DNA from: Pelomonas sp039929605
GTDB taxonomy: Bacteria; Pseudomonadota; Gammaproteobacteria; Burkholderiales; Burkholderiaceae_C
NCBI RefSeq assembly: GCF_039929605.1
Contig: NZ_JBDSQX010000099.1
Span: forward strand, 1 to 64,000
Length of the DNA stretch: 64,000 bases
Reading direction: 5' to 3'
Positions 44,615 to 53,693 of this stretch are shown in pieces. Within the stretch, counting starts at the first letter, position 1, and each line of letters starts with the position of its first letter. The notes beneath the pieces were generated by a model, which was not told the origin of the DNA, made no database searches, and worked only from the letters and a program-made list of their open reading frames with translations. A program made the position numbers and the translations under genes.

Positions 44615-44643
44615 AGTATCTGAAAAACGTCTATTGCCGTCAA
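44615..44643 (-). promoter_or_regulatory. kbl-tdh promoter
   Basis: Leftward -35 TTGACG (44638-44643) and -10 GATACT (44615-44620) are separated by the ideal 17 bp. Transcription should start near 44608, placing the palindrome at 44591-44606 just inside the transcript. Confidence 0.65.
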
Positions 44644-44645
44644 GC

Positions 44646-45221
44646 ATGAACAAGCCCGCTACCGATCTCGAACCGCCGCGCGTCGGCGCCGCGCTGCAAG
44701 CCTTGCGCGCCAGCCGTGGCCTGTCGCTGGATGATCTCTCCAAGCGGGCCGGCGTGAGCAAGTCGATGTTGTCGCAGATCGAGCGCAACCAGGCTAATCC
44801 CACGGTGGCCGTGGTGTGGCGGCTGGCGAACGCGCTGGGTGTGGAGATGGGCGAGCTGCTCGGCACCGAACGCACGGCCACGCCGGCCATCGAGACCGTA
44901 CCGGCCCACGCGACGCCGGGGCTCACCAGCCCGGACGGGTTGTGCAAGCTGCGCATCCTCGGGCCCATCGAGCTGGCGGGTCAGTTCGAGTGGTACGAGC
45001 TGAGCATGCAGGCCGGGGGCGTGCTCGATTCGCAAGCCCACGAGCCCGGCTCGCGCGAGCACCTCAGCGTGCTGACCGGCAGCCTGGAGGTCACCGCGCA
45101 AGGCGTGACGAGCAAGCTCAAGGCCGGCGAGACAGCACGTTATGCGGTGGACGGGCCGCATGCCATCCGCAACGTGGGCAAGTCCGCAGCGACGGCCCTG
45201 TTGGTGGTGCTGCACTCCTAG
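44646..45221 (+). CDS. XRE-family regulator with C-terminal cupin
   Basis: A 191-residue regulator. An HTH_3 domain (~15-70: ALRASRGLSLDDLSKRAG, SMLSQIERNQANPTVAV) is followed by a cupin sensor domain (~115-190: GGVLDSQAHEPGSREHLSVLTG). Divergence from kbl-tdh and the perfect palindrome between them suggest it represses threonine breakdown, with threonine or a product as effector; the effector is inferred. The ATG lacks a clear Shine-Dalgarno sequence, so the start is moderately uncertain. Its stop shares the CTAG with the convergent YihY gene. Confidence 0.85.
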   Translation: MNKPATDLEPPRVGAALQALRASRGLSLDDLSKRAGVSKSMLSQIERNQANPTVAVVWRLANALGVEMGELLGTERTATPAIETVPAHATPGLTSPDGLCKLRILGPIELAGQFEWYELSMQAGGVLDSQAHEPGSREHLSVLTGSLEVTAQGVTSKLKAGETARYAVDGPHAIRNVGKSAATALLVVLHS

Positions 45222-46501
45222 GAGCGGGCGCTTCCAGCCTCAGTGAGCAACTGGTCCAGCGTCAGGCTGGACAGCTCACCGCGCGCCCACAGGTTGGCCA
45301 GCAAGCCATGGCGCTCGGCCAAGAAGGTGGCGATCAAGGGCGCAGCCGCTACCCGTTCGGGCGAGCACAACAGCACCAGGCGCTGGGCGCCCTCCTCTTC
45401 CAAGCGACCCAGCCAGTCCATCGCCAGCAGCTTGTCGACGACGGGACTGAGCTGCAGCGGGTCCACGCGCAAGGCGCTGGCCAGGCCCAGGTCTGACAAG
45501 CCCTGCTGGCCGGCCTCGCGCACGCGCCAGAGTTCGCGCAGCACCTCCAGCGCCAGCGCCATGGGCTGGCCCGGCGTGTCGGGGCGCAGGTGAAGGCGGC
45601 CGGTCAGGCTGGGCGTGTTGGCCGCCAGGATGGCGCCGAGCAGCACGATCACCCAGCCCAGGTAGACCCAGACGAGAAAGACCGGCACGGTGGCGAAGGC
45701 GCCGTAGAGCGTCGAATAGGTCGGCACCAGCTTCAAGTACCAGGCGAGCAGCGACTTGGCGAACGAGAAGCCGATGGATACGAAGGCGCCGCCCAGCAGC
45801 GCGTGGCGCCAGCGCACGTGGGTGTTGGGCACGTAGTGGAAGAGCCCCGCCATGGCCAGGCCGAGCAGCAGGATGTCGGCCCCGCCGAGCAGCGCAGCCA
45901 GGTTGCCCGGCATCTTGGTGAACAGGCCCTCGCCGACGCTGACGGCATAGCTCGTCAGCGTGAGGCTGCCGCCCAGCAGCAGCGGCCCCAGCGTCAGCGC
46001 GGCCCAATAGACGAGCACGCGCTGCGCCATGGGCCGCGGCCGCGGCACGCGCCAGATGGCGTTCAGCGTGCGGTCGATGGTGAGCATCAGCGCCAGCGCC
46101 GTGACGCCGAGGAAGACCAGGCCCACGACACCGAGCTTGTTGGCCTTGGCCGCGAACTGCGTCAGCGAGGCAAGCACGGGCTTGGCGATGTTGGGCGGGA
46201 TCAGGCTCTTCAGGAAGTACTGTTCCAGTGCCGCCTGGAAGTTCGAGAACATCGGGAAGGCCGTGAAGATGGCCAGCATCACCGTCAGCAGCGGCACGAG
46301 TGAGATGAGCGTCGTGAAGGTGAGGCTGCCGGCGGTGAGGCCGAGCTTCTCCTCGCGGAAGCGCTGGCGGAAGGTGTGCAGCGTCTGCAGCCAGGGCCAG
46401 GCCAGCAGGTCGGTGACGAAGTTGCCCGCGAAGGCGATGGGGTTGCGCGCCAGCGGCGCATCGGGATCGGCGGAGACGGGAGCGGCAGGCGGCAGGGACA
46501 T
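45218..46501 (-). CDS. YihY/BrkB-family inner-membrane protein
   Basis: A 427-residue protein, sometimes mislabelled ribonuclease BN. Six or so membrane helices occupy residues ~35-300 with the family motifs GLTAGSLTFTTLISLVPLLTV, TLNAIWRV, YVPNTHVRWRHALLGGAF and YGAFATVPVFLVWVYLGW. The C-terminal ~120 residues form a soluble winged-helix-like extension (LSPVVDKLLAMDWLGRLEEEG), common in betaproteobacterial members. Function is unproven. Confidence 0.85.
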   Translation of the reverse strand: MSLPPAAPVSADPDAPLARNPIAFAGNFVTDLLAWPWLQTLHTFRQRFREEKLGLTAGSLTFTTLISLVPLLTVMLAIFTAFPMFSNFQAALEQYFLKSLIPPNIAKPVLASLTQFAAKANKLGVVGLVFLGVTALALMLTIDRTLNAIWRVPRPRPMAQRVLVYWAALTLGPLLLGGSLTLTSYAVSVGEGLFTKMPGNLAALLGGADILLLGLAMAGLFHYVPNTHVRWRHALLGGAFVSIGFSFAKSLLAWYLKLVPTYSTLYGAFATVPVFLVWVYLGWVIVLLGAILAANTPSLTGRLHLRPDTPGQPMALALEVLRELWRVREAGQQGLSDLGLASALRVDPLQLSPVVDKLLAMDWLGRLEEEGAQRLVLLCSPERVAAAPLIATFLAERHGLLANLWARGELSSLTLDQLLTEAGSARS

Positions 46502-46522
46502 GGCTTCTATGATGCCGCAGCT

Positions 46523-46903
46523 ATGTCCCCTGCCCTTGAAAGAACCGAACCAACGGCCCGCGAGCGCCTCTCCCATCACGTCGCTTTGGGGGCCACCGTC
46601 GCGCTGATTTTGCTGTGCCTGGCCTGGGAGTTGTGGCTGGCGCCGACCGGCCGCGGCACGCTCGCCGTCAAGGCGCTGCCGCTGCTGGCCGCGCCCGTCG
46701 GGCTGTGGCGCTACCGCATGTACACCTACCGCTGGCTGTCGTTGGCCATCTGGCTCTACGTGTTGGAAGGCCTGGTGCGCTCGACGAGCGAGGGCGGCCT
46801 CGGCCAGTGGCTGGCGCTGGGTGAAGTCATCCTCGGCGCCGTCATCTTCATCGCCTGCACGGCGCAGATCCGCCAGCGGCTGGCGGCAGCGAAGGCCATA
46901 TGA
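46523..46903 (+). CDS. DUF2069 membrane protein
   Basis: A 126-residue protein with about four hydrophobic segments (VALILLCLAWELWL, LAVKALPLLAAPVGLW, WLSLAIWLYVLEGLVR and VILGAVIFIACTAQI). RMYTYRW and YVLEGLVR are DUF2069 landmarks. Function is unknown. It is divergent from YihY by 21 bp and overlaps the next gene by ATGA. Confidence 0.82.
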   Translation: MSPALERTEPTARERLSHHVALGATVALILLCLAWELWLAPTGRGTLAVKALPLLAAPVGLWRYRMYTYRWLSLAIWLYVLEGLVRSTSEGGLGQWLALGEVILGAVIFIACTAQIRQRLAAAKAI

Positions 46904-48303
46904 ACCCGTTGCTCGACGCGCTGCGTGAGCGGCTCGGCGAGGCGGGGTTGCTGGCGGGTGGCGACCTGGCCGCCTACGAGAACGACTGGCGCAAGCGCTA
47001 CGTGGGCCGCGCGCTGGCCGTCGCTCGGCCAGCGTGCACGGACGAAGTGGCCGCAGTGATGCGGCTCTGCCACCAGCACCGCGTCGCTGTCGTGCCGCAG
47101 GGCGGCAACACCGGGCTGGTCGGCGGCTCGACGCCGGACGACAGCGGCCGCCAACTCGTGCTGACCCTATCGCGCATGAAGCGCGTGCGCGAGATCGACT
47201 TGGCCAACGCCAGCCTGACGGCCGAGGCCGGCTGCGTGCTGGCCGAGGTGCAGGCCGCCGCCGCCGGGGCCGGCATGTTGTTCCCGCTCAGCCTCGCGGC
47301 CGAGGGCTCGTGCACGCTGGGCGGCAACCTGGCGACGAATGCCGGTGGCACGCAGGTGCTGCGTTATGGCAACGCGCGCGAGCTGTGTCTTGGCTTGGAG
47401 GTGGTAACAGCCACCGGCGACGTCTGGCACGGCCTGTCCGGCTTGCGCAAGGACAACACCGGCTACGACCTGCGCGACCTCTTCATCGGCAGCGAGGGGA
47501 CGCTGGGCATCATCACCGCAGCAACGATGAAGCTCTATCCGCAGCCCAAGGAGCGGCTGACGGCGCTGGCCGCATGCGGCACGCTGAACGATGCCGTCGC
47601 GCTGCTGGGCCTGGCGCGCGACCGCGCAGGCGATGCGTTGACCGGCTTTGAAGTGATGAGCCGCGCGTCGCTGGCGCTCGTGGCCCGCGAGTTGCCGCAG
47701 TTGGCCCAGCCACTGGGTGCCGCCGAATGGACGGTGTTGCTGGAGCTGTCCGACGCCGAGAGCGCCGAGCATGCGCGCAGCGTTTTCGAAGGGCTGCTGC
47801 AGGCCGCCATCGAGCGCGGCGCCGTGCAGGACGCGGCCATCGCTCAGAGCCTGCAGCAAGCGAACGCCTTCTGGCACTTGCGCGAATCCATCCCGCTGGC
47901 CCAGGCCCAGGCGGGGCTGAACATCAAGCACGACATCTCGTTGGCGGTGTCGGCCATCCCCAGCTTCGTCAGCGAGATGGATGCGGTGCTGGCCGACTAT
48001 CTGCCGGGCATAGCCGTCATCAACTTCGGCCACCTCGGCGACGGCAACCTGCACTACAACGTGCAGGCGCCTGCGGGTATCGCGCCGGCCGAGTTCCTGG
48101 CCAGGCACGAGCCGGCGATCAACGAGCTGGTCTACAACGCCGTGCAGCAGCGCGGCGGCTCCATCTCGGCCGAGCATGGCATCGGCCGGCTCAAGCGCGA
48201 GGAGCTGGCGCAGCGCAAGGACCCGACGGCGCTCGCGCTGATGCGGGCGATCAAGCGGGCACTGGACCCGCTCGACCTGCTCAACCCTGGGCGGCTGGTG
48301 TGA
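46900..48303 (+). CDS. FAD-binding oxidase, GlcD/D-2-hydroxyacid type
   Basis: A 467-residue flavoprotein of the GlcD/DLD group. The N-terminal PCMH FAD domain shows VVPQGGNTGLVGGSTPD, AEGSCTLGGNLATNAGGTQVLRYGNARELCLGLEV (abridged) and GSEGTLGIITAATMKL. The C-terminal FAD-oxidase domain has the metal-binding INFGHLGDGNLHYNV and SAEHGIGRLKREEL. Likely substrates are D-2-hydroxy acids such as D-2-hydroxyglutarate or D-lactate; glycolate is less likely because glcE/glcF are absent. Start overlaps the DUF2069 stop. Its 3' end overlaps the convergent RND gene by 23 bp. Confidence 0.88.
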   Translation: MNPLLDALRERLGEAGLLAGGDLAAYENDWRKRYVGRALAVARPACTDEVAAVMRLCHQHRVAVVPQGGNTGLVGGSTPDDSGRQLVLTLSRMKRVREIDLANASLTAEAGCVLAEVQAAAAGAGMLFPLSLAAEGSCTLGGNLATNAGGTQVLRYGNARELCLGLEVVTATGDVWHGLSGLRKDNTGYDLRDLFIGSEGTLGIITAATMKLYPQPKERLTALAACGTLNDAVALLGLARDRAGDALTGFEVMSRASLALVARELPQLAQPLGAAEWTVLLELSDAESAEHARSVFEGLLQAAIERGAVQDAAIAQSLQQANAFWHLRESIPLAQAQAGLNIKHDISLAVSAIPSFVSEMDAVLADYLPGIAVINFGHLGDGNLHYNVQAPAGIAPAEFLARHEPAINELVYNAVQQRGGSISAEHGIGRLKREELAQRKDPTALALMRAIKRALDPLDLLNPGRLV

Positions 48304-51300
48304 CCGGCACGCGGCGGCCGGTGGCGAGGCGGCCGAGCTTGACGATCATGCGGAACACGAAGCGCAGCATCACCAAGGTGAGCACCGCCTCGATCAGGGT
48401 CACGAAGAAAGCGCCCACCACCGTCAAGCGCGGCACGCGGCGCTGGAACTTGGCCAACGCGCCATCGCGGGCGAGCTCGATGCTGTCGTAGAAGGTCGGC
48501 ACGATCAGCAGTGTCAGGAAGGTCGACGTGATCGTGCCGCCGATGATGGCCACGGCCATCGGGCGGTAGAACTCGCCGCCCTCGCCGATGCCCACGGCCA
48601 CCGGCAGCATGCCGGCGATCAGCGCCAGCGTCGTCATCAGGATGGGGCGGAAGCGCTTGCGGCCCGCATGCATCAGCGCCTCTTCGCGGTCGATGCCGGC
48701 ACTCTCTTCCTGCCGCGTCGCGTCCAGCAGCAGGATGGCGTTCTTGGCCACCAAGCCCATCAGCATGATGACGCCGATGAGGCTCATCAGGTTCAGCGTG
48801 CCGCCCGTCAGGATCAGCGCCAGCACGACGCCGATCAGGCTCAGCGGCAGCGACAGCATGACGCCCAGCGGCGCCGTGAAGCTGTTGAATTGGATGACGA
48901 GCACAAAGTACATCAGCGCGATGCCCGACAGCAGCGCTGTGATCATGGCGGTGAACACCACTTCCTGGTCGCGTGCGGAGCCCGCCAGCTCGACGCCGAA
49001 GCCCGGGGGGAAGTTGATGGCGCTGGCCAACTTCTTCGCCTCCGACGTGATCTCGCCGGGCGCGCGCCCCTGGGCGTTGGCGCTGACGGTGATGGTGCGC
49101 TTGCCGTCACCGTGCTGGATCTGGCCGGGGCCCTTGCCCATCGTGACGGTGGCGATCTGGTCCAGCGGCACCATGCGGTTGGTGCCGGTGACGGTGATGG
49201 GCAAGCGCTCGATGTTGGCGGCGTCAACACGGTCGGCCGGGTGCAGGCGCACGGCCACGTCGCGGGCTTCGCCGGTCGGGTCGATCCAGTCGCCCACCTC
49301 GACGCCGGCAAAGGCCACGCGCAGCGCCTGGGCCGCGTCGTTGACCGAGATGCCCATCTGGTTGGCCAGGCCGCGGTCGAGCTCGATCTGCAGCTCGTTC
49401 TGCGGGTCCTGCTCGGAGTAGCCGACATCGACCGCGCCCTTGACGCCGCGCAGCGTGGTCACGAACTGCTGCGTGATCTCCTGGAGCTTGCGCGAATCAG
49501 CACCGTAGAAGCGGATCTGCACGGGCTTCTGCGCGCCGTTGTTCAGGTCGTCGAGCACGACGTACTCGGCGCCGACGAGGCGGCCGACCCGCTCGCGCAG
49601 GATCTTGGCGACGTCGCCGGCCGAACGCTGGCGCTCGGTGCTCTTGCCGATGTCGACATAGATGCGGCCGCCGCTGGCGTTGGGATAGGCCGTCGTCGCC
49701 TTGGTCTCGGGCATCGTCGAGGCCAGGGCCGCAGCGGCGTCGAGCTTGAGCTTTGAATACTCCAGGCTGCTGGACGCCGGTGCGCGCACGTCGATGATGA
49801 GGAAGCCGGCATCGGCCTGCGGCAGGAAGCTGGAGCCGCCAATCGTGGCCTGTAGCGCGATGGCGCCCACGAAGCTCACCACGGCGAACGCGGCCATCCA
49901 GCGGCGGTGATGCAGCGCCCAGGCGATGACGTGGCCGTAGCCGTTGGCCACGCGGTCGAACCACTCGTTGAAGCGGTGCAGCACTTTGCTGATGCCCTTC
50001 TTTTCGGCGTGGTGGTAGCCCGGGGGGTCGCCCCAGTAGGCCGACAGCATCGGGTCGAGCGTGAAGCTGATCAGCAGCGAGACGATGACGGAGGCGACGA
50101 CGGTCAGTGCGAAGGGCTTGAACCACTGGCCGGGGCCGTTGCCCATGAAGGCGACCGGCACGAACACCGCGACGATGGCGAAGGTGGTGGCCGCAACGGC
50201 CAGGCCGATCTCGGCCGTACCCTCGCGCGCGGCGGTGACCCGGTCGCTGCCGCGCTCCATGTGCCGCACGATGTTCTCCCGCACGACGATGGCGTCATCG
50301 ATGAGCACGCCGATGGCCAGGCTCAGACCGAGCAGGCTCATGAAGTTCAGCGAGAAGCCGAGCAGCCAGACGGCGATGAAAGCGGCCAGCACGGAGGTGG
50401 GCAGCGACAGCGCCGTGATCAGCGTCGAGCGCCAGCTGTTCAGGAAGGCGTAGACGACGAAGATCGTCAGGCCGGCGCCGAACACCAGCGCATGGGTCAC
50501 GTTGTCGAGGCTGTTCTCGGCGTCCTTGCCGCCGTCCTGCGTGATTTCCAGCGTCGTGCCCTTGGGCAGGTCCTTCTCGACTTCCTTCAGCAGCGCACGG
50601 GCGGCGACGGCGACGCTGACCGTGGAGCTGTCGCGTGAGCGCGTGATCGAGAGGCCGACGTTGGGCCGGCCGTTGCGCAAGCTGTAGCCGGTCATCTCGG
50701 CAAAGCCGTCCTTCACTTCGGCGACCTGGCCCAGGCGCACGACGGTGTTGCCCGTGGCTGTGACCAAACGCTTGACGATCATCTGCTCGAACTCGGCCGG
50801 GCTCTCCAGGCGGCCGAGCAGGCGGATGCTCTGGTCTTCCAGCTCGCCACGCACCTTGCCCACCGGCGCGGTGGTGTTCTGCGCGCGCACGGCGGTGGTG
50901 ACTTCGGTGACCGAAACGCCGAACTCGCGCAGCTTCTCGGCGCGCAGCAGGATGGACAGCTCACGTTTGAGCGCGCCATTGACGGTGACGACCGCCACGC
51001 CGGTGATGCCGCGAAAGCGCTCGGCGAGCTGGTCTTCGGCCAGCCGGCTGAGCTGGGCGTGCGTCAGCATCGTGCTGGACAGCGACAGCTGCAGGATGGG
51101 CTGGGCGCCGGGGTCGGCCCGCGTGATGATGGGCTCGCGGATCTCGGTGGGCAGCTTGTAGCGCACCGAGGCGATGGCGTTGCGCACCTCGTCGGCGGCC
51201 TCGATCATGTTCTTCGAGAAGTCGAAGATGAGCACGATGGTGGCGCTGCCTTCGCGCGACGTGGAGTTGGAGCGATCCACGCCGGAGATGCTCTGCAGCG

Positions 51301-51508
51301 CCTTCTCGATGCGGTTGACGACCTCGCGCTCCACCGTCTCGGGCGACGCACCCGGATAGGGGATGTTGATGACGAGCACCGGCGGCTCGACCTCGGGGAA
51401 CTGGTTGACCTTGAGCTTGGACAGCGCCAGCAGGCCCACCAGCATCAGCCCGATGACCATGACCACGGTCGCGACGGGCTTGTTGATGCTGAAGTTGGAG
51501 AGGAACAT
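48281..51508 (-). CDS. RND efflux permease, HAE1 family (system 2)
   Basis: A 1075-residue proton-driven multidrug-type pump, second of the window. The N-terminus MFLSNFSINKPVATVVMVIG, VLIDDAIVVRENIVRHME (Asp pair) and GLVAKNAILLLDATRQEE (Lys) mark a complete RND permease. It resembles MexD/MdtB-like HAE1 members and differs strongly from system 1 in the periplasmic loops, so the two are not recent duplicates. It follows its adaptor gene by 14 bp. Confidence 0.92.
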   Translation of the reverse strand: MFLSNFSINKPVATVVMVIGLMLVGLLALSKLKVNQFPEVEPPVLVINIPYPGASPETVEREVVNRIEKALQSISGVDRSNSTSREGSATIVLIFDFSKNMIEAADEVRNAIASVRYKLPTEIREPIITRADPGAQPILQLSLSSTMLTHAQLSRLAEDQLAERFRGITGVAVVTVNGALKRELSILLRAEKLREFGVSVTEVTTAVRAQNTTAPVGKVRGELEDQSIRLLGRLESPAEFEQMIVKRLVTATGNTVVRLGQVAEVKDGFAEMTGYSLRNGRPNVGLSITRSRDSSTVSVAVAARALLKEVEKDLPKGTTLEITQDGGKDAENSLDNVTHALVFGAGLTIFVVYAFLNSWRSTLITALSLPTSVLAAFIAVWLLGFSLNFMSLLGLSLAIGVLIDDAIVVRENIVRHMERGSDRVTAAREGTAEIGLAVAATTFAIVAVFVPVAFMGNGPGQWFKPFALTVVASVIVSLLISFTLDPMLSAYWGDPPGYHHAEKKGISKVLHRFNEWFDRVANGYGHVIAWALHHRRWMAAFAVVSFVGAIALQATIGGSSFLPQADAGFLIIDVRAPASSSLEYSKLKLDAAAALASTMPETKATTAYPNASGGRIYVDIGKSTERQRSAGDVAKILRERVGRLVGAEYVVLDDLNNGAQKPVQIRFYGADSRKLQEITQQFVTTLRGVKGAVDVGYSEQDPQNELQIELDRGLANQMGISVNDAAQALRVAFAGVEVGDWIDPTGEARDVAVRLHPADRVDAANIERLPITVTGTNRMVPLDQIATVTMGKGPGQIQHGDGKRTITVSANAQGRAPGEITSEAKKLASAINFPPGFGVELAGSARDQEVVFTAMITALLSGIALMYFVLVIQFNSFTAPLGVMLSLPLSLIGVVLALILTGGTLNLMSLIGVIMLMGLVAKNAILLLDATRQEESAGIDREEALMHAGRKRFRPILMTTLALIAGMLPVAVGIGEGGEFYRPMAVAIIGGTITSTFLTLLIVPTFYDSIELARDGALAKFQRRVPRLTVVGAFFVTLIEAVLTLVMLRFVFRMIVKLGRLATGRRVPVTPAAQG

Positions 51509-51522
51509 GCAGCCTCCTGCGG

Positions 51523-52680
51523 TTACTTGCTGGCAGCGGCGGCCGCCGGGATGGCGGAGGCCGCGCCGGCACCGGCGCCAACGCGCTGCACCGGTGCGCC
51601 GTCGACCAGGCTGCCGGTGGGCGCGCGAAGCACTTGGTCGCCCAGGGCCAGGCCCGAGACGATCACGACCTCGCCGCGGCGGTCGTCGCGCTCGCCGAGC
51701 GTCACCGTGACCTTCTTCAACTGATTGCCGGCCACCTTCCAGACGACGGCGGTGTCGCCCTGGCGCTGCACCGAGCCTTCGGCCAGCACCAGCGAGCGAC
51801 GATCGGCGTTCTCGACGCGACCTTCGGCGTAGAGGCCGGCCACCTGCGGCGCCTTGCTGCGGTCGTTGAACTCGGCGATGAGTTCGACCTGGCGGGTCGT
51901 CGCGTTGGCAGAAGCGTCGATGCGGGACAGTTTGCCGCTGAACTCGGTATCGCCGAAGCCATTGATGCGAAAGGCCACCGGCTGGCCGACCTTGAGTTCA
52001 CCCAAGCGGTCGGCGGAGACCTGGCCTTCGAAGCGCATGGACGTCGGGTCGATGACCTTCACGAGTTCGCGGCCGATCTGCACGGTGTCACCGACCGACG
52101 TCTTGCGCTCGCTGACGACACCGTCGAACGGTGCGCGGATCTCGGTGCGAGAGACCTGCTGGCGCGCCGTGGCAGCACGCGCCTTGGCTGCGGCCAGTTC
52201 GCTCTGCGCGGCGTTGCGGCGCACTTCGGCGTCTTCGAGGCCTTGCATGGAGATCATGCCCTGCTGGTTCAGCGTGCGCTGGCGGGTCAGCACGCGCTCG
52301 GTCTGCTCGAAGCTTTGCTGGGCAGCGCGCAAGGCCTCGTCGGCGGACGTGAGGCCGTCGCGGATGGAGGTCGGGTCGAGGCGAATGATGAGGTCCCCCG
52401 CGCGCACGCGCTCACCGTTGTCCTTGGCCACTTGCACGACGACGGCGGCCACCTCGGCACGCAGGTCGGCGCGGCGCGCCGGCTCGATGGCGCCGGAGAT
52501 GACGGCGCCGCCGATCAGGCCGCTCTGCCCCACCGCACGCAGGTCCTCGGGCGCCAGCAGCAAAGGGGCAGCGGGCTTGGCCGCCGCAGCCTTGGCGTCA
52601 TCGGGCTTGCCACCCTTGCCGCAGGCGGTGAGGGCCAGGGCCAGCGTCAGAACGGTGAGGATCGGCGTTGCGCGAGTCAT
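51523..52680 (-). CDS. RND periplasmic adaptor, lipoprotein (system 2)
   Basis: A 385-residue membrane-fusion protein with a lipoprotein signal (TLALALTACGKGG, Cys after LTA). The lipoyl halves (DNGERVRAGDLIIRLDP and IRAPFDGVVSERKTSVGDTV) flank the alpha-hairpin (~105-175). A barrel and a membrane-proximal domain (LVLAEGSVQRQGDTAVVWKV) follow. It differs from the system-1 adaptor in being lipid-anchored. ATG at 52680 is chosen from the signal peptide. Confidence 0.9.
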   Translation of the reverse strand: MTRATPILTVLTLALALTACGKGGKPDDAKAAAAKPAAPLLLAPEDLRAVGQSGLIGGAVISGAIEPARRADLRAEVAAVVVQVAKDNGERVRAGDLIIRLDPTSIRDGLTSADEALRAAQQSFEQTERVLTRQRTLNQQGMISMQGLEDAEVRRNAAQSELAAAKARAATARQQVSRTEIRAPFDGVVSERKTSVGDTVQIGRELVKVIDPTSMRFEGQVSADRLGELKVGQPVAFRINGFGDTEFSGKLSRIDASANATTRQVELIAEFNDRSKAPQVAGLYAEGRVENADRRSLVLAEGSVQRQGDTAVVWKVAGNQLKKVTVTLGERDDRRGEVVIVSGLALGDQVLRAPTGSLVDGAPVQRVGAGAGAASAIPAAAAASK

Positions 52681-52803
52681 GGAAAGACCTTCTTCTGAGG
52701 ACGGGGTTCGGAAGACAAAACGCTTGAGGGTAACGGCCTGATACAAAGCCGCCAGAGGTCATGCACGAGGGCCCGGCCTGCGCAACGGACAGGCGCAGCG
52801 ACG

Positions 52804-53391
52804 TCAGGCCGGCTGCCAGTCGAGTGCCCAGGCGCCCTGCTGCCAGCGCTGCAGCCACAGCAGGCCGATCAGCGTCTTCGCGTCTGTCAACTCGCCATTG
52901 GCCGCCAGGCGGTCGAGTTCGTCGGCTGTATGCGTGACGATCTCCAGAAACTCGCCATCGTCGAGCTTCTGCTCGCCACGCTGCAGGCCGCGCGCGAAGT
53001 AGATGTGGATGCCTTCGTCCGAGTAGGCGATGGCGTTGTGCAGCACGCCGGCATAGGCCCATTCGGCGGCGCTGTAGCCGGTTTCTTCAAGCAGCTCGCG
53101 CTGGCCGCAGACGAGCGGGGCCTCGCCCGCATCAAGCTTGCCGGCCGGGAACTCCAGCATGACGCGCGCCATCGGGTAGCGGTACTGGCGCTCCATCAGC
53201 AGGCGGCCGTCGTCGAGCAGTGGCACAACCATGACGGCGCCAGGATGGCGGATGTATTCGCGGTGTGAAGTGTTGCCGTCGGGCAGCGCGATGAGGTCGC
53301 GGCGTACGTCGAGGAAATGGCCGCGATAGACCTGAGTGCTTTCGAGCGGGCGCTCGATCAGATGGTCGTCAGGCTCTTGAGACTGGGCCAC
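52804..53391 (-). CDS. NUDIX hydrolase, ADP-ribose pyrophosphatase-like
   Basis: A 195-residue enzyme with a complete Nudix box, GKLDAGEAPLVCGQRELLEE followed by TGY (GX5EX7REUXEEXGU). The upstream region (VYRGHFLDVRRDLIALPDG) and HPGAVMVVPLLDDGRLLMERQYRY resemble ADP-ribose/ADP-sugar pyrophosphatases (NudF). It would clear ADP-ribose derived from NAD. The GTG start at 53391 lies inside the end of the DUF2818 gene (23-nt overlap), so it is co-transcribed with the nuo operon tail. Confidence 0.85.
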   Translation of the reverse strand: MAQSQEPDDHLIERPLESTQVYRGHFLDVRRDLIALPDGNTSHREYIRHPGAVMVVPLLDDGRLLMERQYRYPMARVMLEFPAGKLDAGEAPLVCGQRELLEETGYSAAEWAYAGVLHNAIAYSDEGIHIYFARGLQRGEQKLDDGEFLEIVTHTADELDRLAANGELTDAKTLIGLLWLQRWQQGAWALDWQPA

Positions 53392-53680
53392 GGCGCAGGT
53401 ATCTCCAGACAAAGCCGGGAAAGCCCAGCGTGATGAAGAGGCAGGCACCCGCCGCGTAGAACTCCCAGCCCTGCGCGTGGCGCTGGCCGATGCGGGCCTC
53501 CAGCGCAGACCCAACCCCGAAGGTGAGCGCGGCCATCAGCACCAGCTCCAGCAGCCGCCACCAGGCCGCCTTGGGCGCGCGGCGCGGGCCGACGAGCAGC
53601 AGCCGCTCGTTGAAATACGGCAGATTGGCCGCGATGGCGGCCAACGCAAGGACCAGCCAGACGGCGACGGACTGGTCCAT
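53369..53680 (-). CDS. DUF2818 membrane protein
   Basis: A 103-residue protein with three hydrophobic segments (VWLVLALAAIAANLPYFNERLL, LELVLMAALTFGVGSAL, AAGACLFITLGFPGFVW). DUF2818 genes commonly follow nuoN in Betaproteobacteria, which suggests a link to complex I assembly or stability; this is inference from context. It begins 13 bp after nuoN. Confidence 0.85.
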   Translation of the reverse strand: MDQSVAVWLVLALAAIAANLPYFNERLLLVGPRRAPKAAWWRLLELVLMAALTFGVGSALEARIGQRHAQGWEFYAAGACLFITLGFPGFVWRYLRRGPVSRA

Positions 53681-53693
53681 GCCTGGCCGCGCC

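Noticed and set aside
45215..45224. Inverted repeat TCCTAGGA at the convergent stops of the XRE and YihY genes
   Set aside because: It arises from the two stop codons sharing CTAG. It is too short and lacks a U-run, so it is not a terminator.
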